Shown here piece after piece: positions 54,505 to 64,000 of a stretch of 64,000 nt of DNA. The notes beneath the pieces were generated by a model. The model had not been told where the DNA came from. It saw only the letters and a program-made list of their open reading frames with translations, and did no database searches. The position numbers and the translations under genes were made by a program. The DNA is from Durusdinium trenchii (taxonomy: Eukaryota; Sar; Dinophyceae; Suessiales; Symbiodiniaceae). The number at the start of each line of letters is the position of its first letter. Positions within the stretch are counted from its first letter, which is position 1. Location of the stretch: assembly GCA_963970005.1 (NCBI GenBank), contig CAXAMN010013891.1, forward strand, positions 1,189,714 through 1,253,713. Direction: 5' to 3'.

Positions 54505-56520
54505 TTGGTCCACGTGTCAATCAGTCTCACCAAGTGTTTTTCATTTGCCGTTTCCCGAGTGAACTTCGTACTCTCCGTAACCACAGGGACCTCTTTGTCA
54601 TTAGTGATTCAGCTTTGGCTGGCACTCGGTACATATCGATTGTCCTTTTTCAGGTCCAGACACACATTCAGGAGAAAATTATTCAACTTTACAAAGATGC
54701 AAAGAATCTCTCCTTTGTTTGTCTTTTTCATGAGTGTTTCATTAACGCTGTGTGTCTTGATTTTGTCACTGCGATTGGTACATCTTGCCCGGGTTCATAG
54801 TGTTTCGAAATATCAAGAGTTCACATTCACGCCAATTGGTCACACCAAGAAAACAACCAAGAATATCTATTTTGCACTCCTACACTCCACCTTCACTACG
54901 AATTGCTTTGAGGTCATCTCGCCAAATCTTGAATACACAGAAACGCGGTTATGCAACAGTGCTGTCCTTAATCCAGCCATTCAAGAACGTATCAAAGCTA
55001 TTTCTGGCATTGTTAGGTTTCGTGTGCATCAAAGAGGAATCCCTATGCAGACCACACTAGGAGTTACAGACCGTCACTGGCTCCACTGCAATCTCCCCGA
55101 AGGTAGGTGGCTACTTTCTGAACTGAAGCTCAGTCACCCTGAAGTTATTCCCATCCGAGATAGGATGGCAGCTCCGCTCCGCCTGGCGTCCTGGATACGG
55201 TTTGAAACTGTCATGGACCAGAAGGAATGGCTGGCCGCTATCGAAATGCTGGTTCCTCGCATCCATCTCCCTGACCCGGAGCTCCTGGACCTCCTGCGCA
55301 CCTGCGTGCCGGAGCAAAGGATCTCGTCGATGGCAGAAGCCCAAGCTTTACTCCTTCGTAACTTTAGGGTAGGAGGCAACCAACCAAGTGAATGTGCTCA
55401 ATGGCTCACAGCTGTCACGCGAGCCTTGTTCGAGCCGATCCCCTTCCGTGAAGTCTTTGTCATCAAACTCTGGTATAGCCCAGCCATCAGTAGCGAAGAA
55501 ACAGTGATCTACGTCATGCCCACTGCACAAGGGCTGCAAGGGATGCACGAATACAAGATCATCTTTCCCTCCCACTCAAGAGCGGCCGCCTTTGTCTCGC
55601 CGGACCAGGCGGCTTGCAGCTGGGAAGCCCTTGCTGCATTACCCTCAGAGCGCATCCATATCGGCAGCCAACTGGACAGGTTCTATCGGCTGGTGCTTAG
55701 GGAAGAAGGCAGAGTCTATGCGCTGTTGATGGTGCTCCTAGAATTTGTCACACAGGCCAAGAAACGATCTAAGAAATGTTCCAATGAGTCGAAGGAGGAA
55801 CTTGCAACTCGACAAAGTAGCCCCAAGTCGTGGACAGTGGCATACATCCCTGCGCCAGACACCTTCGCTCCGCTGCCAACGCAAGCTGAGCTAGGTATCA
55901 ATACCCAGGTAAAGTGGGGACTGCCGCCCAGCATGCGGCGCCTAGAGACCTGTTCAATCAGCATCTCAATCTTGAGCCTGGCTGAGGTCGGCACCACAGT
56001 CTCTGCCGATCACCTGCTGCAAATGGCCACCATGCCCCTCGAGCACAAGCCAACTGCCCTAGGCATCCCATACCAACTCCCTGTCTCATACCAATTTGAC
56101 GGGGCTGAAGAACTCTTGCACAGCCTACATGCGCTTTTTGGCCTCTTGGCGACGGCCGATACCCCGCGGTATTGTCCACGCACCAGCGGCTTTGGCCGAC
56201 AGTTGTGCGATGCAGCCGGCACTGACAGTGCGCACATCGTCTCCATTGCACTGGCCATTGTTTCGGCTCTCCTATCAGGCCGTTCCACGCTGGCTATTGC
56301 CGGAGTTTTTGGAGCAGGCAAGACGAGATCGCTCACCTTCTTGTTAGCCTGGTTTGCGCTCACAACCAACCTGCGCTTCGGCGTTGCGCACAAAGAAAAC
56401 CCGGCCGGACGAGCCATCACTCGCCTGCTGAACTCTTTGGATCTCGATGAAGATCAACAAGCTCTCTTCGTTAGGCCAGTGGGCAGGGAAGAAGCACTTG
56501 CCAACACGGCCAGCACAAAA
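54505..56520 (+). pseudogene. Superfamily-1 helicase-like protein, N-terminal part
   Basis: The nominal start at 54505 is TTG; the first ATG is 54697 (MQRISPLF, followed by a hydrophobic run). The protein has a long non-catalytic N-terminal region, then LAIAGVFGAGKTRSLTFLL with Walker A (GAGKT) at 56302-56325. The frame remains open to 56652, but the protein signal leaves it at about 56520 and continues in the next frame. Presumed nucleic-acid helicase; no introns are seen, consistent with a retroposed copy downstream of the spliced-leader relic. One small indel breaks it. Confidence 0.7.
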
Positions 56521-58291
56521 TATGATCAACTCAGGGCTCATCCCGGGAGCTCGTGTTGTTATCACCACCACCGGTCTAATTTGGGAGCAAAAGGGGCAAA
56601 CACACTCTGCCCTCAGGGCGCATATGGAACGCCTGGATGTGCTCATCAGTGAAGAGGCCCAGCAGGACATGGATCTCAAGTCTGCCTTTGTCCCGGCTGT
56701 ACTGCGACAGCCTTTCTTCCGGCTCCTGTTAGGAGATCCTCGACAGAGCCCAGGTGGAGTGGCCGATAACCTTCGAGAGCATAGAACCCTGCTACTGAAA
56801 GCGCCTATCGGCCTACGGGCAAAGAACCAATGGCTTATGCCACAGGAACTGCCGGCTGTGGCCTGTCGCCTGCTCAAGGAGAGCACTGAAATCCCGCTTG
56901 CCGATCTCATGCATGCAGCGCAAGCAGTCGGCGGTAAAACGCTGGGCTCCAGATGGACCTCCCGTGAGGCCTGTCCGTGTGCCCTTTCGGCAGGAACGTA
57001 TCTGCAGGCGGCCTATCCGGAGCTCCGCCAAGCGCACCTCGACACTCCAGAGGGTCTGATTGCTGGCTTGGGATATGCCGTAACGCGGCCAGGTCATACC
57101 TTCCAATTTCATCAGGCCAACGCGGCAGAAGAACGTTCGGGCTTATCGGGGGTCCACCACTGGAGCATCATGCTCCCCACAAGCGCACGAGTAGCACAGG
57201 AAGTATACGAGCCTCTCATAGGAATCCATTACCCCATGCTCTGCACTGTCAAGAACTGTAACTGGCAAATTGGCACCGTCTCCATTCGGGCAGAAGAGCA
57301 CCTAGCTACTGGGTTCCGTTTTGTCAACTGGGTGCATGAAGGGTCGTGTGCAGAGACTCGCGCCGTACCACCGCCGGCTGCCACCAGCGCAGCTTATCAG
57401 AGGATTGAGCAATGGCTTCCCATGACGGATGATGGTGCCGACAACATCCTTGTCCTTACTACCCGGACCAACAGTGCACAAAATCTACAAGGCTTTTTCC
57501 AGCAGTCGAAGCGGCGGGCCAATGCAGAGACAGCCGTAAAAGTAGCAGGCGCAACAGCTAAGCACTGCATCCTCCTGCACGGGAGATCCACCTTTCTCAG
57601 CGGCACCTCGTGCAGTACGGATGCGGATCATGAATGTTACACGCGTGCGAATGTTGCCTACAGCCGAGCCACAGATCTCACGGTTTCGGCTTGCCCTGTA
57701 AACATGCACGGCACCACAGGGATTACTCAGGTCATCTCGGCCCTCTTGCATGGTGCGTGCACGCTGCATACTGACGACCAGCAAAATGTGCGTGTCTGGG
57801 TCGAGGGCAATTTTTCTACCCACAGGCATCTGGTCTCTGAATCGACTGCCACTTTTCTGGCAGCCATGGAACCACAGCAGCTCTGGACGGGATCGCTTCC
57901 GGTCTGCCTTGTTGAGTATCATCAAGGGTGCTCTCGAAGGCTGCGACTTGTGTTAGCGTCACAATCCCTCCTCACTGAAGGAGAAATGGCGCTCCTCGAT
58001 GAGCAGCACCCAGCGCATTGGAAAGTACACAGGAGTGGCCTCATTTTTGCATATGCAGCAGACCGTCGCACAGACCCAGACTGGTTTGTCGTCCCTGATG
58101 GACAGCAGCCCGATGCATGGCGGCTCCTCCATGCTGCCCACAAGGGAGGGGGGCGCTTTTGTGTTGGTGCGGGCCTCCGCTATGCCCAAGGACAAGCTAA
58201 GGACGCTGCCAACAAAGCTAAAGAGTACCAATTTGAATCACTCCACAAGATCTACTACTACGATGCCTGGCGGCCTGGCGTTGGATCATAG
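56521..58291 (+). pseudogene. Superfamily-1 helicase-like protein, C-terminal part
   Basis: Reads VVITTTGLIWEQKG (motif Ia-like region), VLISEEAQQ (Walker B, motif II), RLLLGDPRQSPGG (motif III, G-D-x-x-Q), NILVLTTRTNSAQ (motif IV), VAGATAKHCILL (motif V) and NVAYSRATDLTV (motif VI, V-A-x-S-R-A). Together with the Walker A piece upstream, all SF1 motifs are present in order. The frame is +1 relative to the N-terminal piece, and the open frame extends upstream to 56447 without meaning. It resembles UPF1/AAA_12-type architecture more than UvrD, but family placement is tentative. A fragment of a relative lies at 42712-42840. Confidence 0.75.
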
Positions 58292-58341
58292 AGTTAGACC
58301 AAGACAACTCTCCCCTTCGCCTCCCGCCACGACCAGGGCTG

Positions 58342-59589
58342 TTGCAAGATGGTTGCTATTGGCAACAGCTGCATCCGGAGCTTGCTGACACACCTCCAAA
58401 GCAAACTGGGCAGGCGGGCATAGTAGCAGAAGTCAGTCTTAGTCCCAGTGGTACCAGCCTCGTTGGCAGCGAAGAAGCTGAGTCCCCCAGTGAGGTTCCT
58501 GCACCTGACAGTCAAAGCCAAGGGGAATCTTCTCCAGCCTCTCCCATTACAGTGGGTAGCTCACAAGAAGGACAAGATGAACAAGCTGAACCGCAAAGCC
58601 AGGAGACAGAGCAATTGGAAGAGCCAACTTCTGCAGAGGTGATTGCCTCCGGTAGCGAAGCAGGCAATGCACAGGAAGCTGCATTGGATGCCTCACCGCT
58701 AGCCGAAATGCCCAGCACAACAGAGTACAAAGAGCATCCGGGGGCGGAACAGGCTACAGAAACTGAGAGCAGCACTTCGGATGCCATCATTGAAATTGAT
58801 GTTGACGAAGAGGCTGTCCCGGCGCAGGCGGAGTACCCCGCCAAAGAAACAGGGGAGGCACCGCGTGCCCCAGAGGCCCCTTGGGAGACCCCTATGCGTG
58901 GTGCAGACGCAATCACAACGCCAAGTCCGTGTGTCGCACCGGCTGACACCGAAAAGACAGGCGTGAAGCGTCCGGCCTCCCTTGCCTCCTTGCATGATGA
59001 AGGCCAGCGCCGTGCTCCTCCAAGCAGTAGTGTTGCGTCATCCTCTGAGGTCAAAACGGAGGGCGGCCACCCGCGTGGTTGTCCGTCTGCCTCACCTACA
59101 GGCGATAATGTCACAGAAGTGCCAGCGGGCAAGGCACAAAGGAGAAGCAGATGGGCTGCAAACGCGCCAACCGTCACTGCACTCCCTCCACAGGGAGTCG
59201 ATAGAACCAGTGACACCTCCCTCAGCCCCACCAGTCCAGTGGAGCAGGCAACGGCAAGGACAGATGCAGCTCCCCTCCCCTCGGCTGCCCTGCGACCACG
59301 ACTGCAAGGCCCACTCGCAGTCAAATCGAAGGCAGTCAAGCCCACCGATGCAAAGGGCCAAGAGACAGAGGAGCAAGGGTTGGTGAATGCCATTCAATTC
59401 CGTTTGCAGACACCTGCAGCCGCTGACAGGGGTTTGCTTGGCTTAGTTGCTGACAAACCACCTGTCACGGCTGCTGCTAACCCGCAAATGCCTTCGGTAC
59501 CTGCCGCTGGATCAGACGCCCAGACATCGGGATCCCCAAGTGTGCTCACCAAAGAAATCAATCTGCGGGCGGCAGATGAGGCCTCCTAG
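58342..59589 (+). CDS. Ser/Glu/Pro/Ala-rich low-complexity ORF after the helicase
   Basis: 415 codons from a TTG; the first ATG is far inside (MPSTTEY, near 58708). Composition is disordered and acidic, with SQSQGESSPASP and EIDVDEEAVPAQAE-like stretches and no domain. It could be the disordered C-terminal region of the helicase joined by a frameshift at about 58270-58340, or an independent ORF. It ends at 59587-59589, after which the coding signal moves one frame. Confidence 0.4.
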   Translation: MQDGCYWQQLHPELADTPPKQTGQAGIVAEVSLSPSGTSLVGSEEAESPSEVPAPDSQSQGESSPASPITVGSSQEGQDEQAEPQSQETEQLEEPTSAEVIASGSEAGNAQEAALDASPLAEMPSTTEYKEHPGAEQATETESSTSDAIIEIDVDEEAVPAQAEYPAKETGEAPRAPEAPWETPMRGADAITTPSPCVAPADTEKTGVKRPASLASLHDEGQRRAPPSSSVASSSEVKTEGGHPRGCPSASPTGDNVTEVPAGKAQRRSRWAANAPTVTALPPQGVDRTSDTSLSPTSPVEQATARTDAAPLPSAALRPRLQGPLAVKSKAVKPTDAKGQETEEQGLVNAIQFRLQTPAAADRGLLGLVADKPPVTAAANPQMPSVPAAGSDAQTSGSPSVLTKEINLRAADEAS

Positions 59590-60402
59590 ATGTCAACTTG
59601 GGCCACAGGCGTCCTTTCAATCTAGTTACAAGAGTACACTGAGGATTGAAGTGCCTGTGTGGCCGGATGCGACGCAAGCGCTGCTGCCAAGTACTACGAA
59701 AGCGGCTGGGGCTGAGGCAGCTGAGGTGGACGAGGAAGAGGAGGAGGAAGATATGTATGTGCCCCCTGATGGACAAGGTTGCTTCTCATTTCGACAGAGC
59801 CTACTGCTCAGAGCCAAAGATACATACGAGGCACGGAGCAGTGGCAACAACTTAAGTACGAGGTCATCGCTCAGTGGCTGCTTACAGGCCTTGCTATGAC
59901 TCTCTCAAAGCCGAACTGGAAGTTCCTAGCCAAACAAGGCACAATCACTTCCACCCCCCAAACCCGGCTTCGCGATTACTACCGCAGGGGTTACCCACCA
60001 GGCGCCACGAACAACACGATGCAGCCCTATGGGCATCAGCTGCCTAATGCCGTACAGGGGGACCAATGGCAAGCTAAAGTCGAATGGTGCACCCACTCCA
60101 AATATCTACGACATATTGACACGGTCTGTAGAGACAAGGGTACATGTAGCCTCGCAGACTTTTATAACACGATGGATCGCAGAAACCCAATCCAAGCGCT
60201 GACAGAGGACGCCGCTCACGCTGGGCCAGCTGCGCAAACTGAAGGCACCGCGAACACTGCGAACACTGCACAAACCCACCAGACCAGGCGACAGCCACGT
60301 TGGACAGATGCTCAACCAGACTGCACAGCTCGAATGGAAGAGCAGGCAGGCGCCACGAGCGCCGCTGCCAGTGCTAGTTCGAGTAGGGACATGCGAAACT
60401 AA
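59590..60402 (+). pseudogene. Helicase-associated C-terminal region, two frames
   Basis: First frame (within 59447-59899): EVDEEEEEEDMYVPPDGQG, then CFSFRQSLLLRAKDTYEARS. At about 59835 the signal shifts to the frame ending at 60402: EQWQQLKYEVIAQWLLTGLA, FLAKQGTITSTPQTRLRDYY, TNNTMQPYGHQLPNAV, WCTHSKYLRHIDTVCRDKG and LADFYNTMDRRNPI. The second part is rich in aromatic and basic residues and ends in a low-complexity tail. No known domain recognised. The two parts are very likely one protein broken by an indel. Confidence 0.5.
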
Positions 60403-60931
60403 ACAGTACATGGTGGAAATGAGCATCCTGGTACTGCATACTACTGCATACTACTGTTAGCGCTAGATTGCCCTATGGTCTCCCGAGGCACGATACTAAA
60501 TAATCCTATACAGCCATCTCATCGAAGAGCGGCAGCGCAGTTAGGAGGCATAGCTGCCCCCAGTTCCTGCACGACATACAGGTGTGTGCAGCGGACACGG
60601 AAAGCAAAGCTTTCCTTTGGTTTGCAGCCCAATGAATTGGCATACTCCTTTACCGAGAGGCTAGAGGGCGTCGACAGTTCTGTGCTCACTGAACAAACTA
60701 AGCGAACCGTATACGCGTGCTCCACCGAGCTTGCTGGACGCAAAAAACCCAACTCAACCCTATAAACACCAACCAGCTGCGTCGGCCAACACAACGAGAA
60801 CGGTCGCTAGGGCTAGTTCGGGTGGTAATGCAGAGAAAATTTCATACTGCACCATGGTGTTCTCTGCATTGGCAAGAGTATCTTCATGATCTGCTTGATG
60901 CCATGGCTCAAACAGGCAGGTCAACAGACAA
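60403..60931. other. No gene recognised
   Basis: A 96-codon frame at 60475-60765 has no motif. CATACTACTG is tandemly repeated at about 60436-60455. Confidence 0.5.
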
Positions 60932-60952
60932 GTGCTAGCAGTAGCAGCCAGA

Positions 60953-61645
60953 ATGCCGCCTGCGCTTGATCCAGATCACATGCCACTATGTTTGGTTACG
61001 TTGGCTGGCACCGAGCATACTATGCCAGTCAACCTGGCCCAATACGAGAACCTGGCACAACTAGAGGAGGACATCCTCAGCTTTCTCCCAACAGTCTCAG
61101 ACATCGATGTCTTCGGCTGCCAAGTAGACCTAGTAGAACTAGAAGATCAACTCCCGCTGGATGATGCCTTCCAGGCCGTCTTGCTACAGCATAAGCGGAT
61201 ACAAGTCATCATCCGATCCTGTCTCGAAGTATGCCACTCTATTTGGCAAACCCAAGAAAGCAACATACCCAGCTGCCCCAAAGCGGTGCATGTCCCGTGC
61301 AACCCGCGTGGTGCCGTGGAAGACAGAGCCTTCTACGCTGCACCAATGCTTCGTCATGTAGAAGTCGCAGCAGGAATACGGCATATAGGTTTTGCAGCCT
61401 GGCAGGGCTGTCAATGCCCACAGATTGTTAAGCTCCCGCCATCCGTCGTTTGCCTCGCAGATGGCGCATTTCAAAGTTGTTATGCTCTCAGGGAAATACT
61501 AGCTCCGGGGTGCATTCGGATTAGCCGTAGGGTCTTGTCCGAGTGTATTGCTCTCAACAGGGTTGGCCTCTACGACCAGGCAAGTGGCGCCAATATTTGC
61601 ACGAGTGCGGACGCCATGTGGGCGGTGTGCCCAGGTCATCGTTGA
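60953..61645 (+). CDS. Truncated BspA-like leucine-rich-repeat protein
   Basis: ATG at 60953; the frame is also open upstream to a GTG at 60932. The N-terminal half (LVTLAGTEHTMPVNLAQYEN, IDVFGCQVDLVEL) matches in layout the fragment at 53884-54163. The C-terminal half holds about three LRR_5 repeats: YAAPMLRHVEVAAGIRHIGF, CPQIVKLPPSVVCLADGAF, CYALREILAPGCIRI and CIALNRVGL. From about 61593 the sequence is R repeat and the last 17-18 codons are read-through to a chance stop. These proteins are probably binding scaffolds; here the LRR domain is cut short. Confidence 0.7.
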   Translation: MPPALDPDHMPLCLVTLAGTEHTMPVNLAQYENLAQLEEDILSFLPTVSDIDVFGCQVDLVELEDQLPLDDAFQAVLLQHKRIQVIIRSCLEVCHSIWQTQESNIPSCPKAVHVPCNPRGAVEDRAFYAAPMLRHVEVAAGIRHIGFAAWQGCQCPQIVKLPPSVVCLADGAFQSCYALREILAPGCIRISRRVLSECIALNRVGLYDQASGANICTSADAMWAVCPGHR

Positions 61646-62440
61646 AAGGGGTGGAGACTTGTCAGAAGATGGGAAAAAGAACAGAGAGAAAACCACCAAC
61701 AGGGGGACCGACCCAACCACACAACCCCCAAAAAGCGAAACAGAAAACACCAACCAAGACAAAATTTCCCATCTTATTCGACAAGTTTCCTCTGTACTAA
61801 GGTGAGACAGACGGGTGAAAAAACGGCACTCTAACTATGGGCCTGAATTCATTGTCAAAAGGCTGCTTCTTTCAGTCTCATAGCCTCACTGAAATGCCCC
61901 GAAGCCAATCAAAGGTGGCTTTCCGAGGGCATTCGAGTGCCCGCATGGACACTGCCTCCAAAGGGACGTTTGGCATTGGAGTTAGCAGTGACTGAGCACT
62001 TCGAGTCGCCAGTATGATTGCATCTTGCCTAAGGATGGCAATCTTGGTCGAACTGCATGTCTAGCCATGGAAAACCTTGCACATCATTGCGGGCCATACA
62101 CTGGCAAGCAGCAGTGGACAAGGGGCCTGGTGCGCGCTAGGCAGTGGAAGCAGGACGGACCGTAGTGAGTCTGGCGAGGCGGGCAGCGCACCCTCTTGCG
62201 AGGGAGGCCATCACTTCCCCCCCTCAGGACCGCGGCAAAATGCCGCGAGGGGGAAACGAGCATGTGCAAAAAAGTGTCATTGAATAAACTTTCGTACGTC
62301 GTGCAAGGCCCGGGTGAAAAGGTGAAACTCAACAGGTTCCTAGCATGGTCTTTGTACAATGTAGGTTGACGTCTGGCAGCCACAACGACGAACTAAGGTT
62401 GTCCTTGGGCGCCTAACATCGCCTACTCTACCACCCGCCT
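61593..62440 (+). repeat. R repeat, copy 2 (about 848 bp)
   Basis: Collinear with 52353-53173; anchors at 61599, 61790, 61839, 61929, 62305 and 62390. It begins inside the LRR ORF, so this copy or its core truncated that gene. The T-run seen at the start of other copies is reduced to TATTT. Confidence 0.9.
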
Positions 62441-63049
62441 CCCTGGGACAAGAGCTGAGGCTCTCCCCCAAGGAGGCTCACAAAATTGTAGGCGACGAAG
62501 GCGAAGTAGTCCGGCTGCTCAGACTTCTCTTCATCTGGCAATTGCACCCAATGAAAGAAGGGGAGGCACCACTTTTGCGCTGTGACGTTGCTCCGAAGTC
62601 GGCGCTTGTCGAAAGGATTCTCGCCAGAGATCTTTTGCATTCGACGGCAGGAAACGAAGCCAGTCAGGCTGGCCGAGTAACTCGCATTGGTCAAAGGCGT
62701 TGAGGCGAGCATATGTGCCACGCCAAGTGGTGCTTTTCCCCTGTCTGTGGAAACCCCTTAGTTGCGTGCGTCCCTTTCCACGTTGTTCTTTGCCTGTTGT
62801 ACAAGTGTGGGCATGTTGGTCTCTGAGCAGTGACGACACCTGACTGACACTTCTCTCCTTTGGAGAGGGCAGTCGGATTGCTTTGGTGTGGTGCACTTGC
62901 TACTTGACATCTACGACGTGGCTCTGATGAACTCAGGCCATGTCCGCCACATATCCTAGATCGGGAATAAGGTGAAGCCACTGTGGCAGACGCCATCTAG
63001 GACACAGCGCAAAGATTTTCTTGGGCGCAGGTCCCTTTCCACGTAGTTC
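62441..63049 (-). other. Probable LRR-family debris and short repeat
   Basis: Minus frames contain GVAHMLASTPLTNASYSASL and GFVSCRRMQKISGENPFDK, a style seen between LRR fragments, but no repeat consensus. GTCCCTTTCCACGTTGTTCT + TTGCCTG at 62770-62796 recurs with two changes at 63031-63058. Confidence 0.35.
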
Positions 63050-63178
63050 TTTTGCCTGGCATTCGCGGAAGCCTTCTCAAGATTGTACAAGCTAAGAAAG
63101 CCTTACAGGCAATGTAATGAAGTGATAGTGGGATGGCTGCCTCTTGCAAAGCGGCACAGTTCATAAAAGCTTTCGAAT
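63050..63178 (-). pseudogene. LRR_5 (BspA-like) fragment
   Basis: The minus frame (within 62997-63233) reads KAFMNCAALQEAAIPLSLHY and IACKAFLACTILRRL. This is two consecutive A-F-x-x-C-x-x-L repeats of the LRR_5 type, opposite in orientation to the LRR ORF at 60953. Too short for a protein; bounded by dispersed repeats on both sides. Confidence 0.6.
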
Positions 63179-64000
63179 GGAACGTTTCCACGACCCACTT
63201 TTGCGGCTGTGTTGGTTGGGCCGAAGACGACAAATTGCGCCTACAGCTTACAAGACAACAACTTTTGAGTCACAGTATTGGTGGTTTAGTTTTCCTACAG
63301 TCTTCCTATAGACAAATCAAGTAAAACATGAGTACAGCTTACGCAAAGAAGGGAGTCTTGCAAATCATGCTCTGCAACAATCTGCTTGAGGATCGCTGGG
63401 ACTCTAGATCTCTAGAAGAAGGGCCTTGCCCTTGCAAGACAAAGCTTCAGTGTAACGGCATGAGCTGTCCAGTTTTCCTGCAGCCCCCCACCAGCAAACA
63501 GGAATAGCTCAGGCGCAGCACACACAAAAGACTGAGTCTTGCAAGTTATACTCTGCGGCAGTCTGCTTTGGGCAGGCCAGGCGTTTCAATGAGACCTTTC
63601 ATCGCCAAATGAAAGGCCTTTAGATTGAAGGAAAGGCCTTTGCAAGACAAAACTCAAGTGTCTTGGCATGTCCTTCATTCCCTAATAAACAAGGACGACG
63701 GCCTTTAGATTGGTAGAACGGCAAAACTGCGCTTCTGGATGGCTGGTGAATGTACGTTTCCACGACTGAATTTTGCGGCTGCATTAGACCGGCAGGAGAC
63801 GAAAAATTACACCTGCAGCTTGCAAGACAACAGCTCTTGAGGCACGGCATAGGTTGAGGCAGGCCAAGCGCCTCGCGGAGACCCTCTTCAGAAGCGAAAG
63901 CGTCAAGATTAAAGGAACGGGAAACCTACGCTTCTGGACGGCTGATGAATGTGCATTGCCACGACCGAGTTTCGCGGCTGCATGTGACCTGCAGGAGACG
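63175..64000 (+). repeat. Tandem repeat S, period about 180-210 bp
   Basis: CTTGCAAGACAA-type anchors at about 63246, 63431, 63639 and 63817, and GAATGTNCGTTTCCACGACC anchors at about 63176, 63746 and 63945. Shared strings include TTTTGCGGCTGCATT, AGTTTTCCTGCAGCCCCCCA and AGGAAAGGCCTTTGCAAGAC. The array runs off the right edge; one isolated copy lies at 42836-43080. Confidence 0.8.

Overview
The window looks like dinoflagellate nuclear DNA, probably from a symbiodiniacean or a relative. The evidence is a near-perfect relic of the dinoflagellate spliced leader (54165-54184), BspA-type leucine-rich-repeat (LRR_5) fragments, intronless retrogene-like ORFs, Ty1/copia-type elements with extra modules, and very sparse coding sequence. 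No bacterial-style operons, rRNA genes or tRNA genes were recognised. Almost all recognisable protein-coding sequence belongs to mobile elements or retroposed gene copies.

Layout. 1-2446 (+): a decayed Ty1/copia element (copia A) with RT, RNase H, a membrane segment and a coiled-coil-like tail; its RNase H is broken by a 47-bp tandem duplication. 2447-18684: intergenic DNA rich in low-complexity sequence, minisatellites and hairpin-forming repeats, with no convincing gene. 18685-37928 (+): a structurally complete LTR retroelement of 19.2 kb with identical 184-bp LTRs (TG...CA), a 5-bp target-site duplication (ATATT), a 1108-aa Gag-like ORF with two CCCH zinc fingers, and a 4991-aa ORF in the -1 frame. 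That ORF carries protease, integrase, RT and RNase H in copia order and then about 3,460 further residues. The extra part holds a module with a methyltransferase-like Pro-Cys motif, several zinc-binding clusters, a second CCHC knuckle and a region resembling tRNA 2'-phosphotransferase (Tpt1/KptA). 38160-40140: an extremely AT-rich island.

40905-43080: degraded RT and helicase fragments and dispersed repeats. 43262-51665 (-): a second decayed copia element (copia B), split in its RNase H by a 3.8-kb LINE (43550-47321) with a 6-bp target-site duplication. 51671-62440: a block bounded by two homologous direct repeats of about 0.82-0.85 kb (52353-53173 and 61593-62440). It contains a 52-bp insertion flanked by 20-bp duplications, a truncated LRR pseudogene, the spliced-leader relic, a frameshifted superfamily-1 helicase with its C-terminal extension, and a truncated LRR gene. 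62441-64000: further LRR debris and a tandem repeat of about 190 bp running off the window.

The genes do not form a pathway. The main system is the giant LTR element: a young, apparently intact retroelement whose polyprotein seems to have acquired RNA- or DNA-modifying modules. A related copy of one module occurs in copia B, but upstream of the integrase instead of downstream of RNase H.
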